Both the position numbers and the translations under genes were made by a program. Below the pieces are notes generated by a model, which had not been told where the DNA came from, did no database searches, and saw nothing but the letters and a program-made list of their open reading frames with translations. 64,000 bases of DNA from JAADHI01 sp964451325 (GTDB lineage Bacteria > Nitrospirota > Nitrospiria > SBBL01 > JAADHI01), in NCBI GenBank assembly GCA_964451325.1, contig CAYVHO010000005.1:165528-229527 (forward strand), written 5' to 3'. Shown in pieces: positions 1 through 8,255 of the stretch. How positions within the stretch are numbered: the first letter of the stretch is position 1; every line of letters begins with the position of its first letter.

Positions 1-452
1 CAAAGGTTTCGATTGGACGAGAATTTATACGAATGATCACCGAGAAAGCCTTTGATCAGGAAGCCCACGTCACAAAAGAGGGTAGCGATTTGATTATTCA
101 CGTGGCAGAGCGGGTGCTCTTTAAATCCGGTCATGCAAAGCTTAAGCGTGAGGCACGGGGGTTTCTTGACGAAGTCACTCATTTGATTCTGAAGTATTCA
201 TACGAAGTCAGAATTGAGGGTTATACAGACGATGTCCCGATTTCTACGGCGCAGTTTCCATCCAATTGGGATCTTTCGGCACGCCGTGCAACGACTGTCC
301 TTCGTTATTTGGTTGAAATACGGAAATTACCCGTTGAACGCATAACGGCGGTGGGTTTTAGCGAATATCGGCCCCTTGTGCCCAATGATCGTGCAAAGAA
401 CCGTGCTAAAAATCGTCGGGTCCGTATCGTTTTACTTGAGGCGGCGACTTAA
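1..452 (+). CDS. MotB/OmpA-family protein, C-terminal part (5' end outside window)
   Basis: The reading frame is open to the left edge (codons from position 3), so the visible piece is only the C-terminal part of a longer protein. It carries an OmpA/MotB peptidoglycan-binding fold: GYTDDVPI, then NWDLSARRA, then NRAKNRRVRI, which are the usual meso-diaminopimelate-contacting segments. The stop codon lies one base before the start of a second MotB-like gene, so the two are in one operon. A MotA-like gene would be expected just upstream of the window (inference). The protein is probably anchored in the inner membrane and docks a stator or related complex to the cell wall. The N-terminal membrane helix cannot be seen. 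Confidence 0.85.
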   Translation, partial: KVSIGREFIRMITEKAFDQEAHVTKEGSDLIIHVAERVLFKSGHAKLKREARGFLDEVTHLILKYSYEVRIEGYTDDVPISTAQFPSNWDLSARRATTVLRYLVEIRKLPVERITAVGFSEYRPLVPNDRAKNRAKNRRVRIVLLEAAT

Positions 453-453
453 A

Positions 454-1134
454 ATGGGAAGAGAGAAGGAGCCAGAAGAGGAAATTGATACTGACGCTTG
501 GATGGCGACTTTTTCGGATTTACTCAGTCTGATGTTGACTTTTTTTGTCCTCTTATTTGCCATGAAATCTGTTGATCAGGGTAAACTTCAGGAAGCCTTG
601 GGTTATTTTCAGGGCGGGATCGGTATTCTCCGTTCAGGGGACAGTATGCCAGTGATGCCACCCGATTCTCAGGTCTTTGATCCGAGACCGATCAAAGAAT
701 TTTCTCCTGATAAAATTCAGGAAATGTTTAATACCAAACGTCTACATGGAAGAGGGTCGGTTCGCACGGAAGCCAGAGGGACGGTCATTTCGGTTTCAAG
801 TGGGTTTTTATTTGCCTCAGCACAGGCCATCGTGCGCCCAGAAGCCATTGAAATTTTAGATGAGATTGTCTTGTTGACGCAAGGGGCGACCTATGCCATT
901 CAGGTGGAAGGACATACAGACAATTTGCCCATTAAATCCGCTTTGTATGCGTCCAATTGGGAGCTTTCAGTGGCGCGTGCCAGCAGTGTTGTTCGGCAGA
1001 TGTTAAAAGACAGAAAGCTAGAAGCAAAACGGTTTTCTGTGATGGGCTACGGGGACAGTCGTCCTTTGGGAAAAAATGATACACCTGAAAATCGTTCTAA
1101 AAATAGAAGGGTGGATATCGTATTTTTGAAATAA
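454..1134 (+). CDS. motB: MotB-like stator protein
   Basis: The start at 454 directly follows the previous stop; an upstream in-frame ATG at 376 would overlap that gene by 77 bases and puts 26 unlike residues in front, so I reject it. The 226-residue product has an acidic N-terminus, one membrane helix (about residues 20-38) and an OmpA-like C-terminal domain (GHTDNLPI, NWELSVARA, NRSKNRRVDI). Asp22 in FSDLLSLMLTFF matches the proton-channel aspartate of MotB. It would pair with a MotA-like protein to form a proton-driven stator in the inner membrane bound to peptidoglycan. With the preceding gene it makes a tandem MotB pair, as in loci with two non-identical stator B subunits. The gene symbol is by family; a role outside motility is possible. 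Confidence 0.82.
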   Translation: MGREKEPEEEIDTDAWMATFSDLLSLMLTFFVLLFAMKSVDQGKLQEALGYFQGGIGILRSGDSMPVMPPDSQVFDPRPIKEFSPDKIQEMFNTKRLHGRGSVRTEARGTVISVSSGFLFASAQAIVRPEAIEILDEIVLLTQGATYAIQVEGHTDNLPIKSALYASNWELSVARASSVVRQMLKDRKLEAKRFSVMGYGDSRPLGKNDTPENRSKNRRVDIVFLK

Positions 1135-1252
1135 GTGAAGTGCCCATTAGGAATAGAAGCGAGAGATGAAGCCGTTTACGTGATATCTCAGATGAAAGTG
1201 GAAGTGAAAGTGAATACTAAAACTTAACAGTATTTTATTGAGCTGGGTGAAA

Positions 1253-2494
1253 ATGGTTGTGAATTCCGAAGAGATCTTTATTGGCCGACAGCCTATTTTA
1301 GACCGGAATAGTAATATTCTGGGTTTTGAACTCCTGTTTCGTTCTGGACATTCCCCTGAGGCGAATTTTCCCGATGTGGCTCAGGCCTCTATTGGTGTGA
1401 TTATGAAGACCCTGAGTGAGTTTGGATTGAAAGAGATCGTAGGTGAGAAACATCAGGCTTTTTTTAACGTCAATACAGATATTTTGATGAGCGACATGAT
1501 TGAATTGCTTCCAAAAGATCAAGTCGTACTTGAACTACTCGAAACCATTGAAATTGATAGTGCCGTCGTGAATCGTTGTCGAGAACTCAAACGAATGGGC
1601 TTTCGTTTGGCTTTGGATGATTTTGTCTACAGTCCGATTTACGAACCATTGTTTGAGTCGATTGATATCATCAAAGTTGATTTATTAGAAGTGAGTCCTG
1701 AATCCATCGAAGACATGATTATTCCGCTGAAGCGCTGGCCACTGACCCTTTTGGCCGAAAAAGTGGAAGATGCCTATCAATTTGACCGGACACAGGCCTT
1801 GGGTTTTGAGCTTTTTCAAGGGTATTATTTTGCCCGTCCCTCCATCATAAGTGGAAAGAGCCTTGATCCTTCAAGTCTTTCCGTCATGAAGTTAATGGAT
1901 CAAGTGTTGTGTGATGCTGAATTGGGTGAAATAGAGGATACCTTTCGGGAGAGCCCTTCTTTAAGTTATAACCTCTTGCGTTTAGTGAATTCTGTTGCAC
2001 TGGGTATGCGTGCAAAAATTGAATCCATTCGTCACGCCATCGTGCTACTAGGCCGCGAACAAATCAATCGCTGGGCGCAGGTGCTTCTATTTACGCATGG
2101 TGAGTCTTCGGGTGGGGAAAACCCCTTGCTTCAAACCGTCGTGATGCGGGCCAGACTGATGGAGCTTTTAATTGAAAAAGGGGCGATGGGAGGGACAAAA
2201 CGCAACGCAGATTTTGCTTTTATGTGTGGCATTCTGTCATTGATTGATGCCTTGTTGCTTCGTCCGATGGACGAAGTGATTTCAGAGCTGAGTTTGGCTG
2301 AACCGGTCTGCGAGGCTTTGTTATTTCGTGAAGGAGATCTGGGACAATTGTTAACTCTCATCGAAAAATTAGAACAATGTGACTACAAATCGATTGAGCG
2401 CCTGATTCCGCTCAGTGGTTTGCAGCTCAGTGAGCTATATTCTGCCGAACAAGAGGCTGCCGCCTGGACAAAAAACCTGATGGAAGCATTCTAA
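1253..2494 (+). CDS. EAL-HDOD signalling protein (YuxH-like)
   Basis: Two domains can be read: an EAL-type cyclic-di-GMP phosphodiesterase domain (about residues 5-200) followed by an HDOD domain (about 200-390). The EAL part keeps FELLFR (the ExLxR metal/substrate motif), FFNVN, LELLE, LALDDF, IIKVD, AEKVE and FQGYYFARP, so many catalytic positions look present, although this architecture is often catalytically weak. HDOD is a degenerate HD domain used in signalling. Cytoplasmic, no membrane helix. The start is uncertain: ATG 1253 is used; an in-frame TTG at 1238 and GTG at 1247 are alternatives. The neighbouring stator genes suggest a role in switching motility by cyclic-di-GMP (inference). 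Confidence 0.85.
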   Translation: MVVNSEEIFIGRQPILDRNSNILGFELLFRSGHSPEANFPDVAQASIGVIMKTLSEFGLKEIVGEKHQAFFNVNTDILMSDMIELLPKDQVVLELLETIEIDSAVVNRCRELKRMGFRLALDDFVYSPIYEPLFESIDIIKVDLLEVSPESIEDMIIPLKRWPLTLLAEKVEDAYQFDRTQALGFELFQGYYFARPSIISGKSLDPSSLSVMKLMDQVLCDAELGEIEDTFRESPSLSYNLLRLVNSVALGMRAKIESIRHAIVLLGREQINRWAQVLLFTHGESSGGENPLLQTVVMRARLMELLIEKGAMGGTKRNADFAFMCGILSLIDALLLRPMDEVISELSLAEPVCEALLFREGDLGQLLTLIEKLEQCDYKSIERLIPLSGLQLSELYSAEQEAAAWTKNLMEAF

Positions 2495-2611
2495 AGAGTG
2501 GTTTCACGATAAATTTTTTGAAAAATCTCCCTTACAAACGATTAAACTTAAATCCATAAAAATATTTTATTCCTTCAAGACAAGTGATCTTAAATTTTTT
2601 CCTATTTTTTC

Positions 2612-2640
2612 TTGACATGTTTGTCTTCATTTTGTAGAGT
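2612..2640 (+). promoter_or_regulatory. Sigma-70-type promoter
   Basis: TTGACA at 2612-2617 is followed after exactly 17 bases by TAGAGT at 2635-2640. This is a strong housekeeping promoter match inside a 380-base gene-free stretch. The predicted start near 2647 is about 230 bases before the next coding start at 2875, so the transcript begins with a long untranslated segment or is a separate small RNA. Confidence 0.55.
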
Positions 2641-2646
2641 CGGGGC

Positions 2647-2792
2647 TCCCTTATCAAAAATTCATCCATTTCAAGGCGCGCAATGCCCTTGAACACTTTA
2701 TTGCAAACCTTTCGAGTGATTCGGAAGGATGTTGGTGCTGGGTGCTATACCGAGAGCTTGGAAAGATGAATCTTCCTTTTCCATTTTTCTCC
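2647..2792 (+). ncRNA. Candidate structured RNA or long 5' leader
   Basis: This part of the 2495-2874 gap lies downstream of the promoter at 2612-2640 and contains three successive hairpins: 2670-2693 (7-bp stem TTCAAGG/CCTTGAA), 2708-2728 (8-bp stem with one G-U, loop GTGAT) and 2760-2776 (GGAAAGAT/ATCTTCC), the last followed by TTTTCCATTTTT, which resembles an intrinsic terminator. No reading frame of note is present. It could be an independent small RNA of roughly 145 nucleotides or an attenuator leader of the gene at 2875. I do not recognise a known RNA family in it; 6S RNA was considered but its closing stem is not evident. The rest of the gap (2495-2611 and 2793-2874) shows nothing further. 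Confidence 0.35.
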
Positions 2793-2874
2793 GTCATAGA
2801 AACACCCCGCAAAAAGATCTTGAACAGATGACGGCTCGGGTTTAGAACAACTTTTAAATTAATGAGGAAGCGCT

Positions 2875-3555
2875 ATGTATCCAGCAAAAAATTCATTTTT
2901 CCTGTTTAGCATGATGTTCGTTTTTTTTGTCGCGATGGATGTGGGTGCTTTTGGGGATAAATCCTTTGAGCGGCAACAATCTCAGGCGGATGATGGTTTT
3001 GACGACCTGGAGAAAGAATTTGCAGAACCGGAAGTGCTCAAACCACTCGCACCAAAAATCATTATAAAAGAAAAGATTATTGTCATTGAAAAACGTGTGC
3101 CTGTTCCAACACCGACACCTGAACCTTTGGCTGTAACCCCTACTCCCGTGCCTAAACCCACGACAAGGAGCCGGATGGTTGTTTCCAACGGTTATCGATT
3201 TGATTTTCAGTCCTGTACGCTTTCAAATCGGAATATAGAGTGCGATATCATGGTCAGAACGCCTGAAAATGATAAGACACTTACCTTGTATTCATCGCAT
3301 AATTTTAGCAGAATAAGATCTTCTTTATTTGACAATGTTGGGAATCAATATCATCCTCGTTCGACTTCGCTGGGAAATAAAGAATCGAGAGAATTCATCA
3401 AGGGGCGTCTGATTCAAGGCATTACAACAAAAATTAAGATCTTTTTCGAAAATGTTTCTACAGAAACTTCCTCTATCGCTCTATTGGAATTGCAAGCCGA
3501 AGATAATCGAAAAAGGTTTAAAATTCAATTTCGAGACATCCCGCTTTCTGGCTAG
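2875..3555 (+). CDS. Secreted protein with Pro-Thr linker and beta-sandwich domain, unknown function
   Basis: ATG 2875 has a good ribosome site (GAGGAAG five bases upstream). The product of 226 residues starts with a signal peptide (hydrophobic stretch about residues 8-25), then an acidic segment, then lysine/isoleucine-rich and proline-threonine linker (PTPTPEP, PTPVPKP), then a C-terminal domain from about residue 105 with alternating hydrophobic beta strands (YRFDFQSC, IECDIMV, LTLYSSHNF). That domain resembles small beta-sandwich modules fused to many exported proteins, but I cannot assign a family. It probably sits in the periplasm or on the envelope and may share a transcript with the transglutaminase-like gene 53 bases downstream. 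Confidence 0.6.
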   Translation: MYPAKNSFFLFSMMFVFFVAMDVGAFGDKSFERQQSQADDGFDDLEKEFAEPEVLKPLAPKIIIKEKIIVIEKRVPVPTPTPEPLAVTPTPVPKPTTRSRMVVSNGYRFDFQSCTLSNRNIECDIMVRTPENDKTLTLYSSHNFSRIRSSLFDNVGNQYHPRSTSLGNKESREFIKGRLIQGITTKIKIFFENVSTETSSIALLELQAEDNRKRFKIQFRDIPLSG

Positions 3556-3608
3556 TTAAAAAATGGACTTAATTCAACTCGTCAATCTGATTTAAAACCT
3601 AGACAAAG

Positions 3609-5072
3609 ATGAAAACCCACATCACAAAAAAGTTCCTCATATTAAGCTTTGTGCTTCTCTTGATTCCATCCATGATATTGGCGGATGAATTTCATGACTG
3701 GATGAAGGAGGAGATGGGGGAATTCAAGAAATATCAGGACGAACGAGACAAAGACTTTTCGGAGATGTTGAACAAAGACTGGCGTGCATTTCAGATGAGC
3801 TTTGCTTTGAAGCGTGATGCAAAACCCAAACCAGTGATCATTCCCACGGCACCAAAACCTAAAATTTCTTCCGTGCCGGATACAAAACCAAAAATAGTGG
3901 TGAAAACGAAAAAACTTCCGCCCCCACCGTCTCCCCCCATCACCAAGAAGATCAAAAAACGTCAACATAAGGGGACCCCACTTACAGTCGAATTTTACGG
4001 CGTGACGATTGCGCTGAAATATGACCCGCATTTGGTGACGCGGCTCGGCAGCACCATTAATAAAACGAGCATCAGCGATTTTTGGAAGGTACTCAGCACT
4101 TCCGATTACAAGCCTTTGATGGCACAATTGCTCGTTTATCGCAAGGCCATGAAACTAAATGATTGGGCCTACGCCGAGCTGGTCAACAGCGTCGGAGAGG
4201 CTATCTACTCAAGGCGCTCCAATGAGGCCAAGATCTTTGATTGGTTTATGCTGAGCAAAGCAGGTTACAGCGCCCGCATTGGTTTTAATGATCGCAGCAT
4301 TTATCTCATGTTGCCTGCAAAGAGCAAAATGTATGGTGTCTCTTTTTTTACTTATGATGGTCGGCGTTATTATGTCGTCTCATTTTCCGGCAGGGCTGAG
4401 AAGGTCAAGACGCTCTATTCTTATGAGGGCAATTATGCGAGAGCAACGGCCTTGATTGATTTGAGTATCACGCAGCTTCCGCAGTTTCAATCTTCGATTC
4501 AGCAAAAAGAGATGCGGTTTCGCTTTGAAAAAAAATCCTATCAATTATCAGTGCGTTATGATCGTAATTTGGTCGATTTTTTTGATCACTATCCTATTAC
4601 AGAACTGAATGTTTATTTCGCATCGGCACTTTCACAAGAACTTCGATATACGCTCTTGAGCGAACTGAAACCAATGGTGGAGGGAAAGTCGGAAGAGGTT
4701 GCCGTCAACCTTTTACTGCGTTTCGTGCAAACGGCGTTTGAATACAAAACCGATGGAGATCAATTTGGTCGAGAAAAGTATTTTTTCCCGGAAGAGCTTT
4801 TTTTGTATCCCTTCTCCGATTGTGAAGATCGCTCAATCTTGTTTGCCTATCTGGTCAGAAATCTGCTTGGACTTGAGGTTGTGGGAATCGATTATCCCGG
4901 TCATGTGGCGACTGCGGTTCAATTTAGAGGCAATGTAAAGGGAAGTGCAATTACCTATCGAAACAAGCGATATGTGATTAGTGACCCGACCTATATCAAT
5001 GCAAATACGGGCATGGTGATGCCTCGGTATAAAAACACCAAAGCAAAGGTCATTCCTATCGCAAAATTCTGA
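3609..5072 (+). CDS. Exported transglutaminase-like protein
   Basis: The 487-residue product has a signal peptide (about residues 8-26, LADEF after it), a lysine/proline-rich linker (residues about 70-125) and a C-terminal transglutaminase-like fold. A papain-type triad is visible: Cys405 in SDCEDRS, His432 in PGHVATAV and Asp459 in ISDPTYIN, with the usual spacing for bacterial transglutaminase-like cysteine proteases. Likely periplasmic; such proteins cleave or cross-link peptides or act in envelope polymer assembly. The substrate cannot be told. It sits between the beta-sandwich protein and the lipoprotein series, so an envelope role is the reasonable inference. The middle region (about 130-330) is not recognised. 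Confidence 0.75.
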   Translation: MKTHITKKFLILSFVLLLIPSMILADEFHDWMKEEMGEFKKYQDERDKDFSEMLNKDWRAFQMSFALKRDAKPKPVIIPTAPKPKISSVPDTKPKIVVKTKKLPPPPSPPITKKIKKRQHKGTPLTVEFYGVTIALKYDPHLVTRLGSTINKTSISDFWKVLSTSDYKPLMAQLLVYRKAMKLNDWAYAELVNSVGEAIYSRRSNEAKIFDWFMLSKAGYSARIGFNDRSIYLMLPAKSKMYGVSFFTYDGRRYYVVSFSGRAEKVKTLYSYEGNYARATALIDLSITQLPQFQSSIQQKEMRFRFEKKSYQLSVRYDRNLVDFFDHYPITELNVYFASALSQELRYTLLSELKPMVEGKSEEVAVNLLLRFVQTAFEYKTDGDQFGREKYFFPEELFLYPFSDCEDRSILFAYLVRNLLGLEVVGIDYPGHVATAVQFRGNVKGSAITYRNKRYVISDPTYINANTGMVMPRYKNTKAKVIPIAKF

Positions 5073-5192
5073 TACAGTTTACAGAACAGGAAGAGGTGTC
5101 TGGGTCAAAACCTGTGATGTGTACCTTTTTTAGCCCAAGCGGAATCGTCTTAAAAAATGAAATCAATGAATCGACTCAATAAGGAGAAAAGG

Positions 5193-5801
5193 ATGAATAA
5201 AAAGTTAATGTCAGTGGGCGCAGGGTTTTTGTCCCTAGGGATGCTTTTAAGTAGTTGTGCTTCAACACCAAAAGGGATGGTTGCCGACTGTACCTTCCCT
5301 GATTCTCCTGAAATGGCCGCGCCTGGCTGGATTTGTGATATGCCCGTTGACGGAGTTGAAGTCTCTGCGGTGGGTTCTTTTCGTAAGACTGCGGCAGGGA
5401 TTCAATTCCAAAAAACCCAAGCCACTGCGGCTGCGCGGAATGCGCTCGCCTCTCGTATGAAGGTCTTGGTCAAACGGATGGTTAAAAACTATGCCTCGAC
5501 CACAGGTGTAGGTGATGATGAGACCGTGGATACCGTTAGTTCTGATGTGAGCAAACATGTGACCAATGAAACCTTATTGGGAACAAAGGTCTTCCGTACC
5601 CGCGTCAATCCAGAGACAAGAACCATGTATGTCCTGGTGGGGATGGATCCTGACGGTGCAGCGAGCAATGCACAAGCTGCAATCAAGACCAGCTATAAAA
5701 ACAAAAAAGCCATGTGGCAACGTTTTTTGGCCAAAAAGGCTGATGAAGACTTGGATGCCGAGATTGCAAAAATGACCGAGGGTTTTGACGGGGGAAACTA
5801 G
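5193..5801 (+). CDS. LPP20-type lipoprotein
   Basis: ATG 5193 is chosen because AAGGAG lies a few bases upstream and a lipoprotein signal follows (MNKKLMS, hydrophobic run, LLSSC with Cys22 as the lipidated residue). An in-frame ATG at 5157 would bury that signal. The mature part holds APGWICDMPVDG, AVGSFRKT and AAARNALASRM, the layout of the LPP20/FlgO-P-like fold: a short PxW motif, then a Gly-rich 'visiting card' segment, then an alanine-rich helix. It would sit in the outer membrane facing the periplasm. It is the first of a series of lipoproteins (to 10017) of related families; the exact role is unknown. Confidence 0.7.
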   Translation: MNKKLMSVGAGFLSLGMLLSSCASTPKGMVADCTFPDSPEMAAPGWICDMPVDGVEVSAVGSFRKTAAGIQFQKTQATAAARNALASRMKVLVKRMVKNYASTTGVGDDETVDTVSSDVSKHVTNETLLGTKVFRTRVNPETRTMYVLVGMDPDGAASNAQAAIKTSYKNKKAMWQRFLAKKADEDLDAEIAKMTEGFDGGN

Positions 5802-5890
5802 AGCAATCTGTTTTCTCGCTGGGTCTTAATCTTAATTGGGATTCGGCGAGAAAGTCCTTGAATGAATTTTTCTGCAGGTGCTCGGTTGAG

Positions 5891-6328
5891 ATGCAAGCGC
5901 AAAGCGACTCCCTTTTCAGAAAACCAGGTCTGATTGTTTTTGTGACTTTAAGTTTACTGATCTCGGCATGTTTTACCTCAAAAAATAGACGTCCTGATTG
6001 GGTAGACAGGCCACCGGATGCCGAGGGTTCGGCGGTGGGTGCCGCGAGTTACGAAATATTTGGTGAGATTAAAGCGAGGGAAAAGGCCGTCATGAAGGCA
6101 TTGCTTTCTCTGGCCTTACAAAAAGGTGGAACGGTTGATCTTGAGAGCCGTGTGGAGAATCGGCAAGTGCTGAATCGTTACAATTCAAGTGAGTCCTTCA
6201 ATGAGAGCGCTTCAATCCGTACACGGGCGATCGTGAGTGGAAAGGAAATTCCGGTTAATGCGAAGATTAAAGTCTTTTGGAAAGAGGTAGAAGCAAGGCG
6301 GATCTGGGTCTTAATTGTTGAGGAATAG
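5891..6328 (+). CDS. Small LPP20-like lipoprotein
   Basis: ATG 5891 gives a clean lipoprotein signal (MQAQSD, hydrophobic run, LLISAC). A TTG at 5858 is an in-frame alternative. The mature protein begins RRPDWVDRPPD, then AVGAASYEIFGEIKAREKA, the same PxW plus glycine plus alanine-helix plan as the flanking LPP20-type proteins, so these genes probably arose by duplication. At 145 residues it is about the length of a single LPP20 domain. Predicted outer-membrane lipoprotein. Function unknown; by context it belongs to the same envelope complex as its neighbours. Confidence 0.65.
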   Translation: MQAQSDSLFRKPGLIVFVTLSLLISACFTSKNRRPDWVDRPPDAEGSAVGAASYEIFGEIKAREKAVMKALLSLALQKGGTVDLESRVENRQVLNRYNSSESFNESASIRTRAIVSGKEIPVNAKIKVFWKEVEARRIWVLIVEE

Positions 6329-6453
6329 GGGGCAAGGGGGGACTAGAAATACCCGCAAGAAGGCCGGGTTCATGAAGGGATTGGGGAAAATGAGATCTGG
6401 TCACTGGTTTGGGATGAGGCTTCGGCTTTTCCCATCAAAAGGGGGGATTTAAA

Positions 6454-8166
6454 GTGTTACATAAAGTTCAGAATATGAGGTCTTTGTCTTTATTGGCGAT
6501 GGTTTTTTTATTCGCGACCATTACAGGTTGTGCGACCTATGGCAAAGGAACCATGATGGTCGGGCCTCATCTTTCTTCGGGAAACTACGAGGGGGCGAGA
6601 GCGGCAATCAAAAAAAGTATCAAAAACGATGGAAAAGACCGCTTGCTTTATTATATGGAAATCGGGCTGATTGATCATTTAAGTGGGAAATATCAAGCCA
6701 GCAACAGTGCTTTAAAAATGGCGGCCCGTATCGGGGAGGAATTAGAAACAACACGGGCAAGTGATACACTCAAAGTTGCTTTGACCAGTCCGCGCAGTGG
6801 GGCTTATCGGGGCACTCAGTTTGAACGGGCGTTTATCCACTACTACAAAACATTGAATTACAGTTTACTGGCGGCTGAAAGTCCTGCCCAGAAACAAGAG
6901 TATTTGGAGGGCGCGCGTATAGAAGCGCGTCAAGTCGATATTATATTGACCGCCCTACAAAATGAAAAGGGAAACTATAAAGATGTCGAGGATGATGAAG
7001 GAAAACTTTTTTCAAAGTTAATGAAAATTTTTAATACCTTACAAGGGCGAACCCTGGATGAAAATTGGTTGGTTTATCGTGAGGATGCTTATATTCGTTA
7101 TATGACGGGTTTGACTTATGAATCCAATGGCGAATTTGATGATGCGCGTATTGCTTATCAGCAGGCGGCAGAACTATACGAAAAAGGGTATGCAAAACAG
7201 TATAGTTTGGGCAGCGAAATCACAGAGCAGGCCTGGCTGGATACCATTCGTATGATGAAGCGCGCAGGTGGTTTTGAAAACGAGTGGCCAGATTTGGCAG
7301 AAAAAAAACTTTCTGAAAAAAAACGTGCGTATCTGAAAACCCTAAATCTCGATTCTGCAGAATTGGTTGTGATTACACACGTCGGTATGATTCCCAAACG
7401 TCAAGAGATGAATATTCGGTTGACGGTGGATATTCATCAGAAGGACTTGGTCTTGCGTCCCTTTTTGACCGGCACACCGCAAGAAAAAAAGGATCAATCT
7501 GCGTGGTTTCATGCCATGTATTCTGACAAAGGTTTGCTTGGGCTGATCTCCAACTACCAATCACGTGGTTTACATGGCGCACTGGATGGATTACGCTCTA
7601 AACGGGTGGGAATTGGTCCCGTTTGGAAATTAGCAGAATCCATTAAGCTGCCTCAAGCCCTGTCCGGTTTGGGGGCACGGGTGACTGTGCCTTATTACAG
7701 TCCTCACCCCGCACACTTTCTGCAGACCGATCTTTGGTTGGATGGTCAAAAACAGCAGCCGATGATTAAAGCTGAATCTCTTGCGCAATTGGCTTTGCAA
7801 GAGCAGCTTTTGAGTGCCGATAAAGATTTGAAAATGGCCTTGGCGCGTGAGTTGTCCAAAAATATGGCTTGTGAATTTTTGGGTAATGTTTTTGCGATAA
7901 AAACGTGTCAAGTTTTGGCCGCAGTAACAAGTCAAGCGGAGACCCGAAATTGGTTGACCCTGCCTCACACCATCAGTGTGCAACGAATTCCAGTGACACC
8001 GGGCAAACATCGTGTCCGCTTTTCGACACGGAGGACAAACAATCGGGGGATCTATCATGAATCAGAACAGGATGTTGAGGTCAAAAAAGGAAGCATCCTT
8101 ATCTTGAGAGAGCGGATTTTGCCTAGGGTGATGTCAGGTGTTGCAACTGCAGCAAGTACTTTTTAG
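6454..8166 (+). CDS. COG3014-family lipoprotein with TPR-like repeats
   Basis: The start is GTG 6454, supported by AAGGGGGG seven bases upstream; ATG 6475 is a weaker alternative. A lipoprotein signal ends at ITGC. The N-terminal half is helical and TPR-like: it opens with a repeat about SGNYEGARAAIKKSI, another at SGKYQASNSALKMA, then the block around SPRSGAYRGTQFERAFIHYY typical of COG3014, and YEKGYAKQYSLG further on. The C-terminal half is beta-rich (ILILRERILPRV near the end). COG3014 proteins are commonly encoded beside LpoB and LPP20 lipoproteins, exactly as here, and are thought to be envelope factors; their reaction is not known. 570 residues, outer-membrane lipoprotein. Confidence 0.75.
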   Translation: MLHKVQNMRSLSLLAMVFLFATITGCATYGKGTMMVGPHLSSGNYEGARAAIKKSIKNDGKDRLLYYMEIGLIDHLSGKYQASNSALKMAARIGEELETTRASDTLKVALTSPRSGAYRGTQFERAFIHYYKTLNYSLLAAESPAQKQEYLEGARIEARQVDIILTALQNEKGNYKDVEDDEGKLFSKLMKIFNTLQGRTLDENWLVYREDAYIRYMTGLTYESNGEFDDARIAYQQAAELYEKGYAKQYSLGSEITEQAWLDTIRMMKRAGGFENEWPDLAEKKLSEKKRAYLKTLNLDSAELVVITHVGMIPKRQEMNIRLTVDIHQKDLVLRPFLTGTPQEKKDQSAWFHAMYSDKGLLGLISNYQSRGLHGALDGLRSKRVGIGPVWKLAESIKLPQALSGLGARVTVPYYSPHPAHFLQTDLWLDGQKQQPMIKAESLAQLALQEQLLSADKDLKMALARELSKNMACEFLGNVFAIKTCQVLAAVTSQAETRNWLTLPHTISVQRIPVTPGKHRVRFSTRRTNNRGIYHESEQDVEVKKGSILILRERILPRVMSGVATAASTF

Positions 8167-8255
8167 GCTGCCGCCGTGTTCCAGTGAGTCTCTCTCAGAG
8201 TCGATAAAAAAGGGTTTGCTGATGATCTTTATTTGGAAATAAGAGGGGTAAAATA

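Noticed and set aside
2641..2800. 6S RNA
   Set aside because: Length is near, but the long closing stem with central bubble could not be drawn; independent hairpins fit better.
3642..4127. 161-residue minus-strand frame opposite the transglutaminase-like gene
   Set aside because: No ribosome site, no recognisable motif, rich in Arg/His/Phe as expected of an antisense shadow of a coding gene.
7630..8058. 142-residue minus-strand frame in the COG3014 gene
   Set aside because: Antisense shadow without motifs or start signals; the plus-strand protein is clearly a family member.
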